A DNA stretch of 64,000 nt, from the NCBI GenBank assembly GCA_030268105.1, contig BSDZ01000010.1, forward strand, positions 5,066,914 through 5,130,913, read 5' to 3'. Position 1 is the first letter of the stretch; every line of letters starts with the position of its first letter. This DNA comes from Volvox africanus (lineage: Eukaryota; Chlorophyta; Chlorophyceae; Chlamydomonadales; Volvocaceae). The notes beneath the pieces were generated by a model that saw only the letters and a program-made list of their open reading frames with translations, made no database searches and was not told where the DNA came from. A program made the position numbers and the translations under genes. Below are positions 24,459-38,600 of this stretch, piece after piece.

Positions 24459-27400
24459 ATGGAGAGCTTAAGAGATGTGGGGTGTCGCCCTTGCTTTGCA
24501 ACGAAGGCCGCAACAGCAGCGAAGAGGCTACAAGCCGCTGGCGCGCGCTGCGAAGCAAACAATTCACGCACAATTCTAAATAAGAACAACAGCGAAGGAG
24601 TAGGATGTGCTGTGAACGCAGCGGCTTGTGTAACGGCTATAGCTGGTGCCCAGGTGGCGAGGCCGCCTGTGGCTCCCGGAGCAGTGATCTGCCCCGCAGG
24701 TGGCAACATCGTTGGGCATCCAACAGGCGCCGGATTCATCTCAAGCAGCCCTACCGGGCGAGCCCGATTACCTGGCCTCCGAAGCCTAAACGGGCTTGGA
24801 TCATTAGGGTCAGCAGATGCACAACGCCTAGGGGCAGCACTGCCATTGTTGCTGGCGTCCACGCGCGGTGGCGGGCTCAGAAGCCAGGATTCGGCCGTTG
24901 TTGCGGGGCCAGGGCAGGTCCCCTCCGTGTGGCGGACGTCCGTTCCCGCGTCGAAGGCTGCTCCGTGTGTGTTTATGTCCGGCCCCCCGACGAGGTCATC
25001 ACATCTGGGGCTGACCGCTGGTGCATTCCTGCCACCCCCTGCGACATTGCGGATGCCGGGATCCAATACCAGCCGTAAGCAGGCGGCAAATCCAGGGATG
25101 CCTGTTGGTACGCCCGACAACACTATTAACCACAGCGCTCACGGTGGTTCTGAAGATGGCGCACCCCAAGGGGCAAATGGAGGAAAGCCCCTGTCGGACT
25201 CCGCTTCCCCAGCCAGGGCCAAAGCAGCGACCCCTTCTCCTCGCAGTGGTTGTAGTACCAGAACCGCCATTGCAAAGCTTGCCAGAAGCTACACGACGAG
25301 CACGAACATCAGTTGCCGTGGGCGAGCAAGACGGCAGGAAAATGGCACACCCGGCAACTCATGGCGATGTAACGGCAGCGATGGGGCAGGCGGTGACGAT
25401 GGCTATGGCAGCGGTGCCTTTGAAAGCGGCTACAGCAGTGCCAGAAGCTCTGACAGTGCGATGGAGACGGAAGATGCTGACGATTACGAATTGAGAAGCC
25501 CAAAGCGACGCCGCATGGAGGGGAACGGGGAAAGGCCGGCGATTGCTGGTGGTGCCACAGCAGCCATGTCTACAACGGCTAGCGCCGGTGCCATGGGCTC
25601 CATGGAAGCAACTGCACCTTCTTCGGGTGCCTGCAATTCGGCGATGGTGTCGGCAAGCTGCGACGTTGTCAACGCAGCAGCAGTTCCGGAACCAACCGGC
25701 GCCACGGCTGCTGTCCCCGTTGACAGTGCGCTCAATGGCAGGTGCACGAACTACAGCTATGGGCCTCCATGGGCGCTGATGCCTCGCTCAGGCCGGGTGG
25801 GCGAATTGCGCTGTAGCTTGCGCGCCGCACAAATGCTCTGGCCCACTCTGTTTAAGGCAGCTCGCACGGAGCCGCAGCTGGTGGTGCTGGACGTGGTGGT
25901 GCCCAGCGATGGTGTCCATTCCGGCAGCCGAGAACTCGATCTCTCCGGGGTCGCCACCGCGGCAGTGCGCGCACTTCTGAGGCACGATGACAAGACTATG
26001 CTCCTCCGGCTGGTGGAAGAGCTGCCCTTGGGACTCTGCGCTTCCGTGCCGGTTCTGTTGCAGATCTCACCGCACCCCAACGGTGAAGGCGCCGTCATCC
26101 AGCTGGCGAATCGGCATGTGTGGGCATACTACCGAGCCCGCGGCGGCAAGCTGTGCTGCCCGGGCCAGTTGGACGCCAGCGCAGCCATGGCGCAAACAGG
26201 CGGCTGCTTCGACAGCTATGACGACAGCTACGTGTTGCAAATTCGGCTTGGAGCAAACTTGTTTGGTAATCGGAGCTTTGACGTGGGGATACGGGCGGCG
26301 GAACGGTTATTCGGTCACCTGGTGCCCGGGGTGCAGGAGGTGGCGTGCGCAGGGATCGGCTGGGGGCCCCCTGGGAGGGGCGACTGCACGGACGGGAGAG
26401 TCGCGGCGGCATCAGGACTCCGGCAAGACAACGCAGATGCAGCTAACAGCAGCGGAGGCGGCGGGAACGCGGCCGATGCATCGGAAGCCGCCGGCGTGGT
26501 GGCCGCGAATGCCAACGGCAAGGACAGGGATCCATCGCGAGCTACTTGGTCTGTTTCTTTCAAAAGAGCGAATGATAGTGTCGACACGGGAAACAAAGGT
26601 GGCAACGGCTTGAGTGCAAGCGGGGGCGGAGGCCAAGGCGGAGGACGTCCCACAGTTGCGGCAGGGAGGGCCACTGCCTCTGGGTCTCTGCCAATTCACT
26701 CGTTGGTCATTACAGTCATCGCAGAAGCGTGGCCGGAGGCACGGTCCAAGGTAAGTCGCGATTGCGGCCCTCGATGAGATCCCGCTGCATCGGAAAGATG
26801 TCCCAAAGCGTGTTCAGGAAGACGTACTGACCGGCGGGCGCACATGCAGTGGCCGCTCGGGTGACGTCCCAATGTCCGGTGTGAGAGGGGTAAGGTGAAT
26901 ACAGGCGGATGCTGCGGGATGGATGTGACGCGGAGTGTGATCAACCCGTACGTAAATGTCTCACTATGTTACCAACGAGGTGCTGTCTGACCCAGATCCA
27001 GATTCAGATTCAGGTTTAGATCCAAATTCTTGTGAGAGGCTCCGTGGAGACATGGCCCAGTATATTGCAATTCAGCATGAGAATATTGGATAGGTCAGCC
27101 CCAGGGACTACTCCCCTGGCAGTGCCTTTTATGCAGCTCCCGAAACGAGGCCTTGTTCCTTGCTGGGGCCTGCTGCGGGCTGCAACTCATTTCGCCTGCT
27201 CTCCCCTCCCCTCCCCATGCCTGCACAACGTCAACATGGCTCCTCAATTGGGTGTTTCCCGCAGGTGGAGTTCCGGTACCGCTTTCCCCGCCTGCTAGGC
27301 ATGCCGAACAACGCCCATCATGCGTACGCAACCCTTGCATCCAATTTGGTGGTGCCCATGGTCCTGTACGGCGCGCAGCCCGGAGACGTGTTTGAGATGT

Positions 27401-27564
27401 GGCGCCGCCCGGGTGGTGCCCCGGAGGAGTTCCTGTGTCGGGTGGTGAGGTCGGTAGTGAGGGGCGGCAAAAAGAAGCACGTGGCGAGGGGAAATGGAGG
27501 AGTGAGGAATGGAATTTGCCTGGCGCAGGGGCTGGAGGCGGCGGAAGCGATGTGCGAACACTGA
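24459..27564 (+). CDS. Unrecognised Ala/Gly/Ser-rich protein, possibly nuclear
   Basis: Exon 1, 24459-26750, opens MESLRDVGCRPCFATKAATA and encodes 764 residues up to AAG|GTAAGT. Exon 2 starts at 27265 in phase. Residues 1-430 are low-complexity with a basic cluster SPKRRRMEGN near 347, which could be a nuclear signal. Residues about 433-645 look folded (WALMPRSGRVGELRCSLRAA; VVLDVVVPSDG; ELDLSGVATAAVRALLRHDD; RHVWAYYRARGGKLCC). A Gly/Ala-rich linker follows, then a second compact segment from about 740 into exon 2 (LVITVIAEAWPEARSK-VEFRYRFPRL; QPGDVFEMWRRPGG). Exon 2 either reads to TGA at 27564 or splices at 27445 (GTGAGG) to an unseen exon. No family is recognised. The shape would suit a volvocine DNA-binding or scaffold protein, which is only a guess. 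Confidence 0.65.
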
Positions 27565-28083
27565 GACAGTGGGCGGCAGCCGGCTGGCTGCAACATAAGC
27601 GGCAGATAGATGTCCCTGCGTGTTTGCGTGTGGTGATACACCTGCGGGTGGCATGCTCAGGTGCAGCGGTGATCGGCGGATATGCAGCCTACCTGATGAC
27701 TGTCCTTATAGTAGTTGAGAGCTACAAAGGCCTCTCAAGATGCCGAGAAAGTGCTTCTGCACCTTTATATCGTGTTTGGTGTGTTCGTACATATACGACT
27801 CCTTGGTAAGTTGGGCAAGGACATTAGATCACTAGCTGGATGCCACCAAGACAGGACAATTATACGATCTGTCGCCTGTGCGCAAGTGTGAAGTGTGCAT
27901 GTGTCAGCTTTTTTGTCGTGACACCTACATACCGCGGCGGCCAGATCCATCGCATTCATCACTTTCCGTATCGGAGACTATTCCTGACCATATGCATGTG
28001 ACTCCGAGATAATAGACCCATTGCCAGCTCTAGTGTATGTGTTCCATGGCTGGGCTGCTCCGAAACTAAACGCTGATAATGGA

Positions 28084-28088
28084 TGTAA
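28084..28088 (+). terminator. Putative poly(A) signal TGTAA
   Basis: TGTAA about 520 bases after the 27564 stop, in the expected range for a volvocine 3' UTR. It supports the gene ending at 27564 rather than far to the right. Confidence 0.4.
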
Positions 28089-28765
28089 GATTAAGAATGA
28101 AGTCACAGACGCTGCCATTCGCTGGAGTTTTCGGTTCATGTATGCAAGTGTACATAAATCCGCCTAGCCATTAGATTTCGTTCTTCTGTATGTTTCAATT
28201 ATTAAAGCTCAAGTTTATTTGCTTATTAGATGCGTAAATAGTTAACAGGTAGAAAACAGATACCGTGGGTTTCCCAGGATGTAATAATCTGTAGCTCGGG
28301 AAAATTAATTGAGGATCTACGTACCAGCAGTATTCCGTGAAATGTGGAGCCTGCTGCCTGTCCCGCTACGTACGTGAAACTGGAGTATATACATAATGCA
28401 TGGGTACAGAGCTTGTAAAGCTCCCACCAGCCAGATTATGAAACATTCTATCCATTATTATATTTTACATTTCATAGGTCCTCACTCATTAATTTTATGT
28501 GTGCCTTTACGTTCGAATAAATACATTCATATAATTACGTATATTATATATCATATCACATACAGATGACATTTGTTACCCGTGTATACACTATTTATTA
28601 CATATATTTATGACGTACATATAAGCTTGCCTAATTTGGCTCTCTGGCAGGTTGACCATACCGTATTTTTTCATTGCTACAATTCATACGCATGACTAAT
28701 ATGTAACTATTGTATTTTAAAGCACTAGAGATAGACTTCTTACCCCTGGTTGTTCTCATAAATGT

Positions 28766-28794
28766 GATCGGTATAGGTATCGGTATCGGTATCA
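28766..28794. repeat. GGTATC hexamer run at array edge
   Basis: About four copies of GGTATC/GGTATA directly abut the first satellite monomer. It marks the left array boundary. Confidence 0.8.
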
Positions 28795-28795
28795 C

Positions 28796-31700
28796 ATAAC
28801 ATAAGCCATGTGACCCATATCCAGCATTCTGCCATGGGGTGTGTGGGGCGGGACAGGTACCTTGGGCGATTTCGCAGGGGGTGTCAATGCCATCCCAGGA
28901 GTGCTCCAGGAACATCCAATCGCCACCGCCATTCAAGCCCAGACCGCGAGCAATCCAACCAAACAAGCTTCCTTTGTATAATTCGCGTATAAGTTTGGTT
29001 ATAACATAAGCCATGTGACCCATATCCAGCATTCTGCCATGGGGTGTGTGGGGCGGGACAGGTACCTTGGGCGATTTCGCAGGGGGCGTCAATGCCATCC
29101 CAGGAGTGCTCCAAGAACTTCCAATCGCCACCGCCATTCAAGCCCAGACCCCGAGCAATCCAACCAAACAAGCTTCCTTTGTATAATTCGCGTATAAGTT
29201 TGGTTATAACGTAAGCCATGTGACCCATATCCAGCATTCTGCCATGGGGTGTGTGGGGCGGGACAGGTACCTTGGGCGATTTCGCAGGGGGCGTCAATGC
29301 CATCCCAGGAGTGCTCCAGGAACATCCAATCGCCACCGCCATTCAAGCCCAGACCGCGAGCAATCCAACCAAACAAGCTTCCTTTGTATAATTCGCGTAT
29401 AAGTTTGGTTATAACATAAGCCATGTGACCCATATCCAGCATTCTGCCATGGGGTGTGTGGGGCGGCACAGGTACCTTGGGCGATTTCGCAGGGGGCGTC
29501 AATGCCATCCCAGGAGTGCTCCAAGAACTTCCAATCGCCACCGCCATTCAAGCCCAGACCCCGAGCAATCCAACCAAACAAGCTTCCTTTGTATAATTCG
29601 CGTATAAGTTTGGTTATAACATAAGCCATGTGACCCATATCCAGCATTCTGCCATGGGGTGTGTGGGGCGGGACAGGTACCTTGGGCGATTTCGCAGGGG
29701 GCGTCAATGCCATCCCAGGAGTGCTCCAGGAACATCCAATCGCCACTGCCATTCAAGCCCAGACCGCGAGCAATCCAACCAAACAAGCTTCCTTTGTATA
29801 ATTCGCGTATAAGTTTGGTTATAACATAAGCCATGTGACCCATATCCAGCATTCTGCCATGGGGTGTGTGGGGCGGGACAGGTACCTTGGGCGATTTCGC
29901 AGGGGGTGTCAATGCCATCCCAGGAGTGCTCCAGGAACATCCAATCGCCACCGCCATTCAAGCCCAGACCGCGAGCAATCCAACCAAACAAGCTTCCTTT
30001 GTATAATTCGCGTATAAGTTTGGTTATAACATAAGCCATGTGACCCATATCCAGCATTCTGCCATGGGGTGTGTGGGGCGGGACAGGTACCTTGGGCGAT
30101 TTCGCAGGGGGCGTCAATGCCATCCCAGGAGTGCTCCAAGAACTTCCAATCGCCACCGCCATTCAAGCCCAGACCCCGAGCAATCCAACCAAACAAGCTT
30201 CCTTTGTATAATTCGCGTATAAGTTTGGTTATAACGTAAGCCATGTGACCCATATCCAGCATTCTGCCATGGGGTGTGTGGGGCGGGACAGGTACCTTGG
30301 GCGATTTCGCAGGGGGCGTCAATGCCATCCCAGGAGTGCTCCAGGAACATCCAATCGCCACCGCCATTCAAGCCCAGACCGCGAGCAATCCAACCAAACA
30401 AGCTTCCTTTGTATAATTCGCGTATAAGTTTGGTTATAACATAAGCCATGTGACCCATATCCAGCATTCTGCCATGGGGTGTGTGGGGCGGCACAGGTAC
30501 CTTGGGCGATTTCGCAGGGGGCGTCAATGCCATCCCAGGAGTGCTCCAAGAACTTCCAATCGCCACCGCCATTCAAGCCCAGACCCCGAGCAATCCAACC
30601 AAACAAGCTTCCTTTGTATAATTCGCGTATAAGTTTGGTTATAACATAAGCCATGTGACCCATATCCAGCATTCTGCCATGGGGTGTGTGGGGCGGGACA
30701 GGTACCTTGGGCGATTTCGCAGGGGGCGTCAATGCCATCCCAGGAGTGCTCCAGGAACATCCAATCGCCACTGCCATTCAAGCCCAGACCGCGAGCAATC
30801 CAACCAAACAAGCTTCCTTTGTATAATTCGCGTATAAGTTTGGTTATAACATAAGCCATGTGACCCATATCCAGCATTCTGCCATGGGGTGTGTGGGGCG
30901 GGACAGGTACCTTGGGAGATTTCGCAGGGGGCGTCAATGCCATCCCAGGAGTGCTCCAGGAACATGCAATCGCCACCGCCATTCAAGCCCAGACCGCGAG
31001 CAATCCAACCAAACAAGCTTCCTTTGTATAATTCGCGTATAAGTTTGGTTATAACATAAGCCATGTGACCCATATCCAGCATTCTGCCATGGGGTGTGTG
31101 GGGCGGGACAGGTACCTTGGGCGATTTCGCAGGGGGCGTCAATGCCATCCCAGGAGTGCTCCAAGAACTTCCAATCGCCACCGCCATTCAAGCCCAGACC
31201 CCGAGCAATCCAACCAAACAAGCTTCCTTTGTATAATTCGCGTATAAGTTTGGTTATAACGTAAGCCATGTGACCCATATCCAGCATTCTGCCATGGGGT
31301 GTGTGGGGCGGGACAGGTACCTTGGGCGATTTCGCAGGGGGCGTCAATGCCATCCCAGGAGTGCTCCAGGAACATCCAATCGCCACCGCCATTCAAGCCC
31401 AGACCGCGAGCAATCCAACCAAACAAGCTTCCTTTGTATAATTCGCGTATAAGTTTGGTTATAACATAAGCCATGTGACCCATATCCAGCATTCTGCCAT
31501 GGGGTGTGTGGGGCGGCACAGGTACCTTGGGCGATTTCGCAGGGGGCGTCAATGCCATCCCAGGAGTGCTCCAAGAACTTCCAATCGCCACCGCCATTCA
31601 AGCCCAGACCCCGAGCAATCCAACCAAACAAGCTTCCTTTGTATAATTCGCGTATAAGTTTGGTTATAACATAAGCCATGTGACCCATATCCAGCATTCT

Positions 31701-32690
31701 GCCATGGGGTGTGTGGGGCGGGACAGGTACCTTGGGCGATTTCGCAGGGGGCGTCAATGCCATCCCAGGAGTGCTCCAGGAACATCCAATCGCCACTGCC
31801 ATTCAAGCCCAGACCGCGAGCAATCCAACCAAACAAGCTTCCTTTGTATAATTCGCGTATAAGTTTGGTTATAACATAAGCCATGTGACCCATATCCAGC
31901 ATTCTGCCATGGGGTGTGTGGGGCGGGACAGGTACCTTGGGAGATTTCGCAGGGGGCGTCAATGCCATCCCAGGAGTGCTCCAGGAACATGCAATCGCCA
32001 CCGCCATTCAAGCCCAGACCGCGAGCAATCCAACCAAACAAGCTTCCTTTGTATAATTCGCGTATAAGTTTGGTTATAACATAAGCCATGTGACCCATAT
32101 CCAGCATTCTGCCATGGGGTGTGTGGGGCGGGACAGGTACCTTGGGCGATTTCGCAGGGGGCGTCAATGCCATCCCAGGAGTGCTCCAAGAACTTCCAAT
32201 CGCCACCGCCATTCAAGCCCAGACCCCGAGCAATCCAACCAAACAAGCTTCCTTTGTATAATTCGCGTATAAGTTTGGTTATAACGTAAGCCATGTGACC
32301 CATATCCAGCATTCTGCCATGGGGTGTGTGGGGCGGGACAGGTACCTTGGGCGATTTCGCAGGGGGCGTCAATGCCATCCCAGGAGTGCTCCAGGAACAT
32401 CCAATCGCCACCGCCATTCAAGCCCAGACCGCGAGCAATCCAACCAAACAAGCTTCCTTTGTATAATTCGCGTATAAGTTTGGTTATAACATAAGCCATG
32501 TGACCCATATCCAGCATTCTGCCATGGGGTGTGTGGGGCGGGACAGGTACCTTGGGCGATTTCGCAGGGGGTGTCAATGCCATCCCAGGAGTGCTCCAAG
32601 AACTTCCAATCGCCACCGCCATTCAAGCCCAGACCCCGAGCAATCCAACCAAACAAGCTTCCTTTGTATAATTCGTGTATAAGTTTGGTT
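28796..32690. repeat. Five-monomer higher-order repeat domain (1,025 bp)
   Basis: Diagnostic bases recur every fifth monomer. ATAACG instead of ATAACA appears at 29206, 30231, 31256 and 32281, spaced exactly 1,025. GGCGGCACAGG instead of GGCGGGACAGG appears near 29463, 30488 and 31513. Neighbouring monomers alternate GACCGCGAG with GAACATCC and GACCCCGAG with GAACTTCC. This fits amplification of a 5-mer block. Confidence 0.85.
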
Positions 32691-35600
32691 ATAACGTAAG
32701 CCATGTTACCCATATCCAGCATTCTGCCATGGTGTGTGTGGGGCGGGACAGGTACCTTGGGCGATTTCGCAGGGGGCGTCAATGCCATCCGAGGAGTGCT
32801 CCAGGAACATCCAATCGCCACCGCCATTCAAGCCCAGACCGCGAGCAATCCAACCAAACAAGCTTCCTTTGTATAATTCGCGTATAAGTTTGGTTATAAC
32901 ATAAGCCATGTGACCCATATCCAGCATTCTGCCATGGGGTGTGTGGGGCGGCACAGGTACCTTGGGCGATTTCGCAGGGGGCGTCAATGCCATCCCAGGA
33001 GTGCTCCAAGAACTTCCAATCGCCACCGCCATTCAAGCCCAGACCCCGAGCAATCCAACCAAACAAGCTTCCTTTGTATAATTCGCGTATAAGTTTGGTT
33101 ATAACGTAAGCCATGTGACCCATATCCAGCATTCTGCCATGGGGTGTGTGGGGCGGGACAGGTACCTTGGGCGATTTCGCAGGGGGCGTCAATGCCATCC
33201 GAGGAGTGCTCCAGGAACATCCAATCGCCACCGCCATTCAAGCCCAGACCGCGAGCAATCCAACCAAACAAGCTTCCTTTGTATAATTCGCGTATAAGTT
33301 TGGTTATAACATAAGCCATGTGACCCATATCCAGCATTCTGCCATGGGGTGTGTGGGGCGGCACAGGTACCTTGGGTGATTTCGCAGGGGGCGTCAATGC
33401 CATCCCTGGAGTGCTCCAAGAACTTCCAATCGCCACCGCCATTCAAGCCCAGACCGCGAGCAATCCAACCAAACAAGCTTCCTTTGTACAATTCGCGTAT
33501 AAGTTTGGTTATAACATAAGCCATGTGACCCATATCCAGCATTCTGCCATGGGGTGTGTGGGGCGGCACAGGTACCTTGGGCGATTTCGCAGGGGGCGTC
33601 AATGCCATCCCAGGAGTGCTCCAAGAACTTCCAATCGCCACCGCCATTCAAGCCCAGACCCCGAGCAATCCAACCAAACAAGCTTCCTTTGTATAATTCG
33701 CGTATAAGTTTGGTTATAACATAAGCCATGTGACCCATATCCAGCATTCTGCCATGGGGTGTGTGGGGCGGGACAGGTACCTTGGGCGATTTCGCAGGGG
33801 GCGTCAATGCCATCCCAGGAGTGCTCCAGGAACATCCAATCGCCACTGCCATTCAAGCCCAGACCGCGAGCAATCCAACCAAACAAGCTTCCTTTGTATA
33901 ATTCGCGTATAAGTTTGGTTATAACATAAGCCATGTGACCCATATCCAGCATTCTGCCATGGGGTGTGTGGGGCGGGACAGGTACCTTGGGCGATTTCGC
34001 AGGGGGCGTCAATGCCATCCCAGGAGTGCTCCAAGAACTTCCAATCGCCACCGCCATTCAAGCCCAGACCCCGAGCAATCCAACCAAACAAGCTTCCTTT
34101 GTATAATTCGCGTATAAGTTTGGTTATAACGTAAGCCATGTGACCCATATCCAGCATTCTGCCATGGGGTGTGTGGGGCGGGACAGGTACCTTGGGCGAT
34201 TTCGCAGGGGGCGTCAATGCCATCCCAGGAGTGCTCCAGGAACATCCAATCGCCACCGCCATTCAAGCCCAGACCGCGAGCAATCCAACCAAACAAGCTT
34301 CCTTTGTATAATTCGCGTATAATTTTGGTTATAACATAAGCCATGTGACCCATATCCAGCATTCTGCCATGGGGTGTGTGGGGCGGCACAGGTACCTTGG
34401 GCGATTTCGCAGGGGGCGTCAATGCCATCCCAGGAGTGCTCCAGGAACATCCAATCGCCACCGCCATTCAAGCCCAGACCCCGAGCAATCCAACCAAACA
34501 AGCTTCCTTTGTATAATTCGCGTATAAGTTTGGTTATAACATAAGCCATGTGACCCATATCCAGCATTCTGCCATGGGGTGTGTGGGGCGGCACAGGTAC
34601 CTTGGGCGATTTCGCAGGGGGCGTCAATGCCATCCCAGGAGTGCTCCAAGAACTTCCAATCGCCACCGCCATTCAAGCCCAGACCCCGAGCAATCCAACC
34701 AAACAAGCTTCCTTTGTATAATTCGCGTATAAGTTTGGTTATAACATAAGCCATGTGACCCATATCCAGCATTCTGCCATGGGGTGTGTGGGGCGGGACA
34801 GGTACCTTGGGCGATTTCGCAGGGGGCGTCAATGCCATCCCAGGAGTGCTCCAGGAACATCCAATCGCCACTGCCATTCAAGCCCAGACCGCGAGCAATC
34901 CAACCAAACAAGCTTCCTTTGTATAATTCGCGTATAAGTTTGGTTATAACATAAGCCATGTGACCCATATCCAGCATTCTGCCATGGGGTGTGTGGGGCG
35001 GGACAGGTACCTTGGGAGATTTCGCAGGGGGCGTCAATGCCATCCCAGGAGTGCTCCAGGAACATGCAATCGCCACCGCCATTCAAGCCCAGACCGCGAG
35101 CAATCCAACCAAACAAGCTTCCTTTGTATAATTCGCGTATAAGTTTGGTTATAACATAAGCCATGTGACCCATATCCAGCATTCTGCCATGGGGTGTGTG
35201 GGGCGGGACAGGTACCTTGGGCGATTTTGCAGGGGGCGTCAATGCCATCCCAGGAGTGCTCCAAGAACTTCCAATCGCCACCGCCATTCAAGCCCAGACC
35301 CCGAGCAATCCAACCAAACAAGCTTCCTTTGTATAATTCGCGTATAAGTTTGGTTATAACGTAAGCCATGTGACCCATATCCAGCATTCTGCCATGGGGT
35401 GTGTGGGGCGGGACAGGTACCTTGGGCGATTTCGCAGGGGGCGTCAATGCCATCCCAGGAGTGCTCCAGGAACATCCAATCGCCACCGCCATTCAAGCCC
35501 AGACCCCGAGCAATCCAACCAAACAAGCTTCCTTTGTATAATTCGCGTATAAGTTTGGTTATAACGTAAGCCATGTGACCCATATCCAGCATTCTGCCAT

Positions 35601-38600
35601 GGTGTGTGTGGGGCGGGACAGGTACCTTGGGCGATTTCGCAGGGGGCGTCAATGCCATCCCAGGAGTGCTCCAGGAACATCCAATCGCCACCGCCATTCA
35701 AGCCCAGACCGCGAGCAATCCAACCAAACAAGCTTCCTTTGTATAATTCGCGTATAAGTTTGGTTATAACATAAGCCATGTGACCCATATCCAGCATTCT
35801 GCCATGGGGTGTGTGGGGCGGCACAGGTACCTTGGGCGATTTCGCAGGGGGCGTCAATGCCATCCCTGGAGTGCTCCAAGAACTTCCAATCGCCACCGCC
35901 ATTCAAGCCCAGACCGCGAGCAATCCAACCAAACAAGCTTCCTTTGTACAATTCGCGTATAATTTTGGTTATAACATAAGCCATGTGACCCATATCCAGC
36001 ATTCTGCCATGGGGTGTGTGGGGCGGCACAGGTACCTTGGGCGATTTCGCAGGGGGCGTCAATGCCATCCCAGGAGTGCTCCAAGAACTTCCAATCGCCA
36101 CCGCCATTCAAGCCCAGACCCCGAGCAATCCAACCAAACAAGCTTCCTTTGTATAATTCGCGTATAAGTTTGGTTATAACATAAGCCATGTGACCCATAT
36201 CCAGCATTCTGCCATGGGGTGTGTGGGGCGGGACAGGTACCTTGGGCGATTTCGCAGGGGGCGTCAATGCCATCCCAGGAGTGCTCCAGGAACATCCAAT
36301 CGCCACTGCCATTCAAGCCCAGACCGCGAGCAATCCAACCAAACAAGCTTCCTTTGTATAATTCGCGTATAAGTTTGGTTATAACATAAGCCATGTGACC
36401 CATATCCAGCATTCTGCCATGGGGTGTGTGGGGCGGGACAGGTACCTTGGGAGATTTCGCAGGGGGCGTCAATGCCATCCCAGGAGTGCTCCAGGAACAT
36501 GCAATCGCCACCGCCATTCAAGCCCAGACCGCGAGCAATCCAACCAAACAAGCTTCCTTTGTATAATTCGCGTATAAGTTTGGTTATAACATAAGCCATG
36601 TGACCCATATCCAGCATTCTGCCATGGGGTGTGTGGGGCGGGACAGGTACCTTGGGCGATTTCGCAGGGGGCGTCAATGCCATCCCAGGAGTGCTCCAAG
36701 AACTTCCAATCGCCACCGCCATTCAAGCCCAGACCCCGAGCAATCCAACCAAACAAGCTTCCTTTGTATAATTCGCGTATAAGTTTGGTTATAACGTAAG
36801 CCATGTGACCCATATCCAGCATTCTGCCATGGGGTGTGTGGGGCGGGACAGGTACCTTGGGCGATTTCGCAGGGGGCGTCAATGCCATCCCAGGAGTGCT
36901 CCAGGAACTTCCAATCGCCACCGCCATTCAAGCCCAGACCGCGAGCAATCCAACCAAACAAGCTTCCTTTGTAGAATTCGCGTATAATTTTAATTATAAC
37001 ATAAGCCATGTGACCCATATCCAGCATTCTGCCATGGGGTGTGTGGGGCGGCACAGGTACCTTGGGCGATTTCGCAGGGGGCGTCAATGCCATCCCTGGA
37101 GTGCTCCAAGAACTTCCAATCGCCACCGCCATTCAAGCCCAGACCGCGAGCAATCCAACCAAACAAGCTTCCTTTGTACAATTCGCGTATAATTTTGGTT
37201 ATAACATAAGCCATGTGACCCATATCCAGCATTCTGCCATGGGGTGTGTGGGGCGGCACAGGTACCTTGGGCGATTTCGCAGGGGGCGTCAATGCCATCC
37301 CAGGAGTGCTCCAAGAACTTCCAATCGCCACCGCCATTCAAGCCCAGACCCCGAGCAATCCAACCAAACAAGCTTCCTTTGTATAATTCGCGTATAAGTT
37401 TGGTTATAACATAAGCCATGTGACCCATATCCAGCATTCTGCCATGGGGTGTGTGGGGCGGGACAGGTACCTTGGGCGATTTCGCAGGGGGCGTCAATGC
37501 CATCCCTGGAGTGCTCCAAGAACTTCCAATCACCACCGCCATTCAAGCCCAGACCCCGAGCAATCCAACCAAACAAGCTTCCTTTGTACAATTCGCGTAT
37601 AAGTTTGGTTATAACATAAGCCATGTGAGCCATATCCAGCATTCTGCCATGGGGTGTGTGGGGCGGGACAGGTACCTTGGGCGATTTCGCAGGGGGCGTC
37701 AATGCCATCCCAGGAGTGCTCCAAGAACATCCAATCGCCACCGCCATTCAAGCCCAGACCGCGAGCAATCCAACCAAACAAGCTTCCTTTGTATAATTCG
37801 CGTATAATTTTAATTATAACATAAGCCATGTGACCCATATCCAGCATTCTGCCATGGGGTGTGTGGGGCGGGACAGGTACCTTGGGAGATTTCGCAGGGG
37901 GCGTCAATGCCATCCCAGGAGTGCTCCAAGAACTTCCAATCGCCACCGCCATTCAAGCCCAGACCGCGAGCAATCCAACCAAACAAGCTTCCTTTGTATA
38001 ATTCGCGTATAAGTTTGGCTATAACATAAGCCATGTGACCCATATCCAGCATTCTGCCATGGGGTGTGTGGGGCGGGACAGGTACCTTGGGAGATTTCGC
38101 AGGGGGCGTCAATGCCATCCCAGGAGTGCTCCAGGAACATCCAATCGCCACCGCCATTCAAGCCCAGACCGCGAGCAATCCAACCAAACAAGCTTCCTTT
38201 GTATAATTCGCGTATAAGTTTGGTTATAACATAAGCCATGTGACCCATATCCAGCATTCTGCCATGGGGTGTGTGGGGCGGGACAGGTACCTTGGGCGAT
38301 TTCGCAGGGGGCGTCAATGCCATCCCAGGAGTGCTCCAGGAACATCCAATCGCCACCGCCATTCAAGCCCAGACCGCGAGCAATCCAACCAAACAAGCTT
38401 CCTTTGTATAATTCGCGTATAAGTTTGGTTATAACATAAGCCATGTGACCCATATCCAGCATTCTGCCATGGGGTGTGTGGGGCGGGACAGGTACCTTGG
38501 GCGATTTCGCAGGGGGCGTCAATGCCATCCCAGGAGTGCTCCAAGAACTTCCAATCGCCACCGCCATTCAAGCCCAGACCCCGAGCAATCCAACCAAACA

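Larger units (their letters stand above)
27565..28795. other. AT-rich flank left of the satellite
   Basis: 3' UTR of the preceding gene, then increasingly AT-rich non-coding DNA (28440-28760 especially). It ends in a hexamer run at 28766-28794. No gene is seen. Confidence 0.5.
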
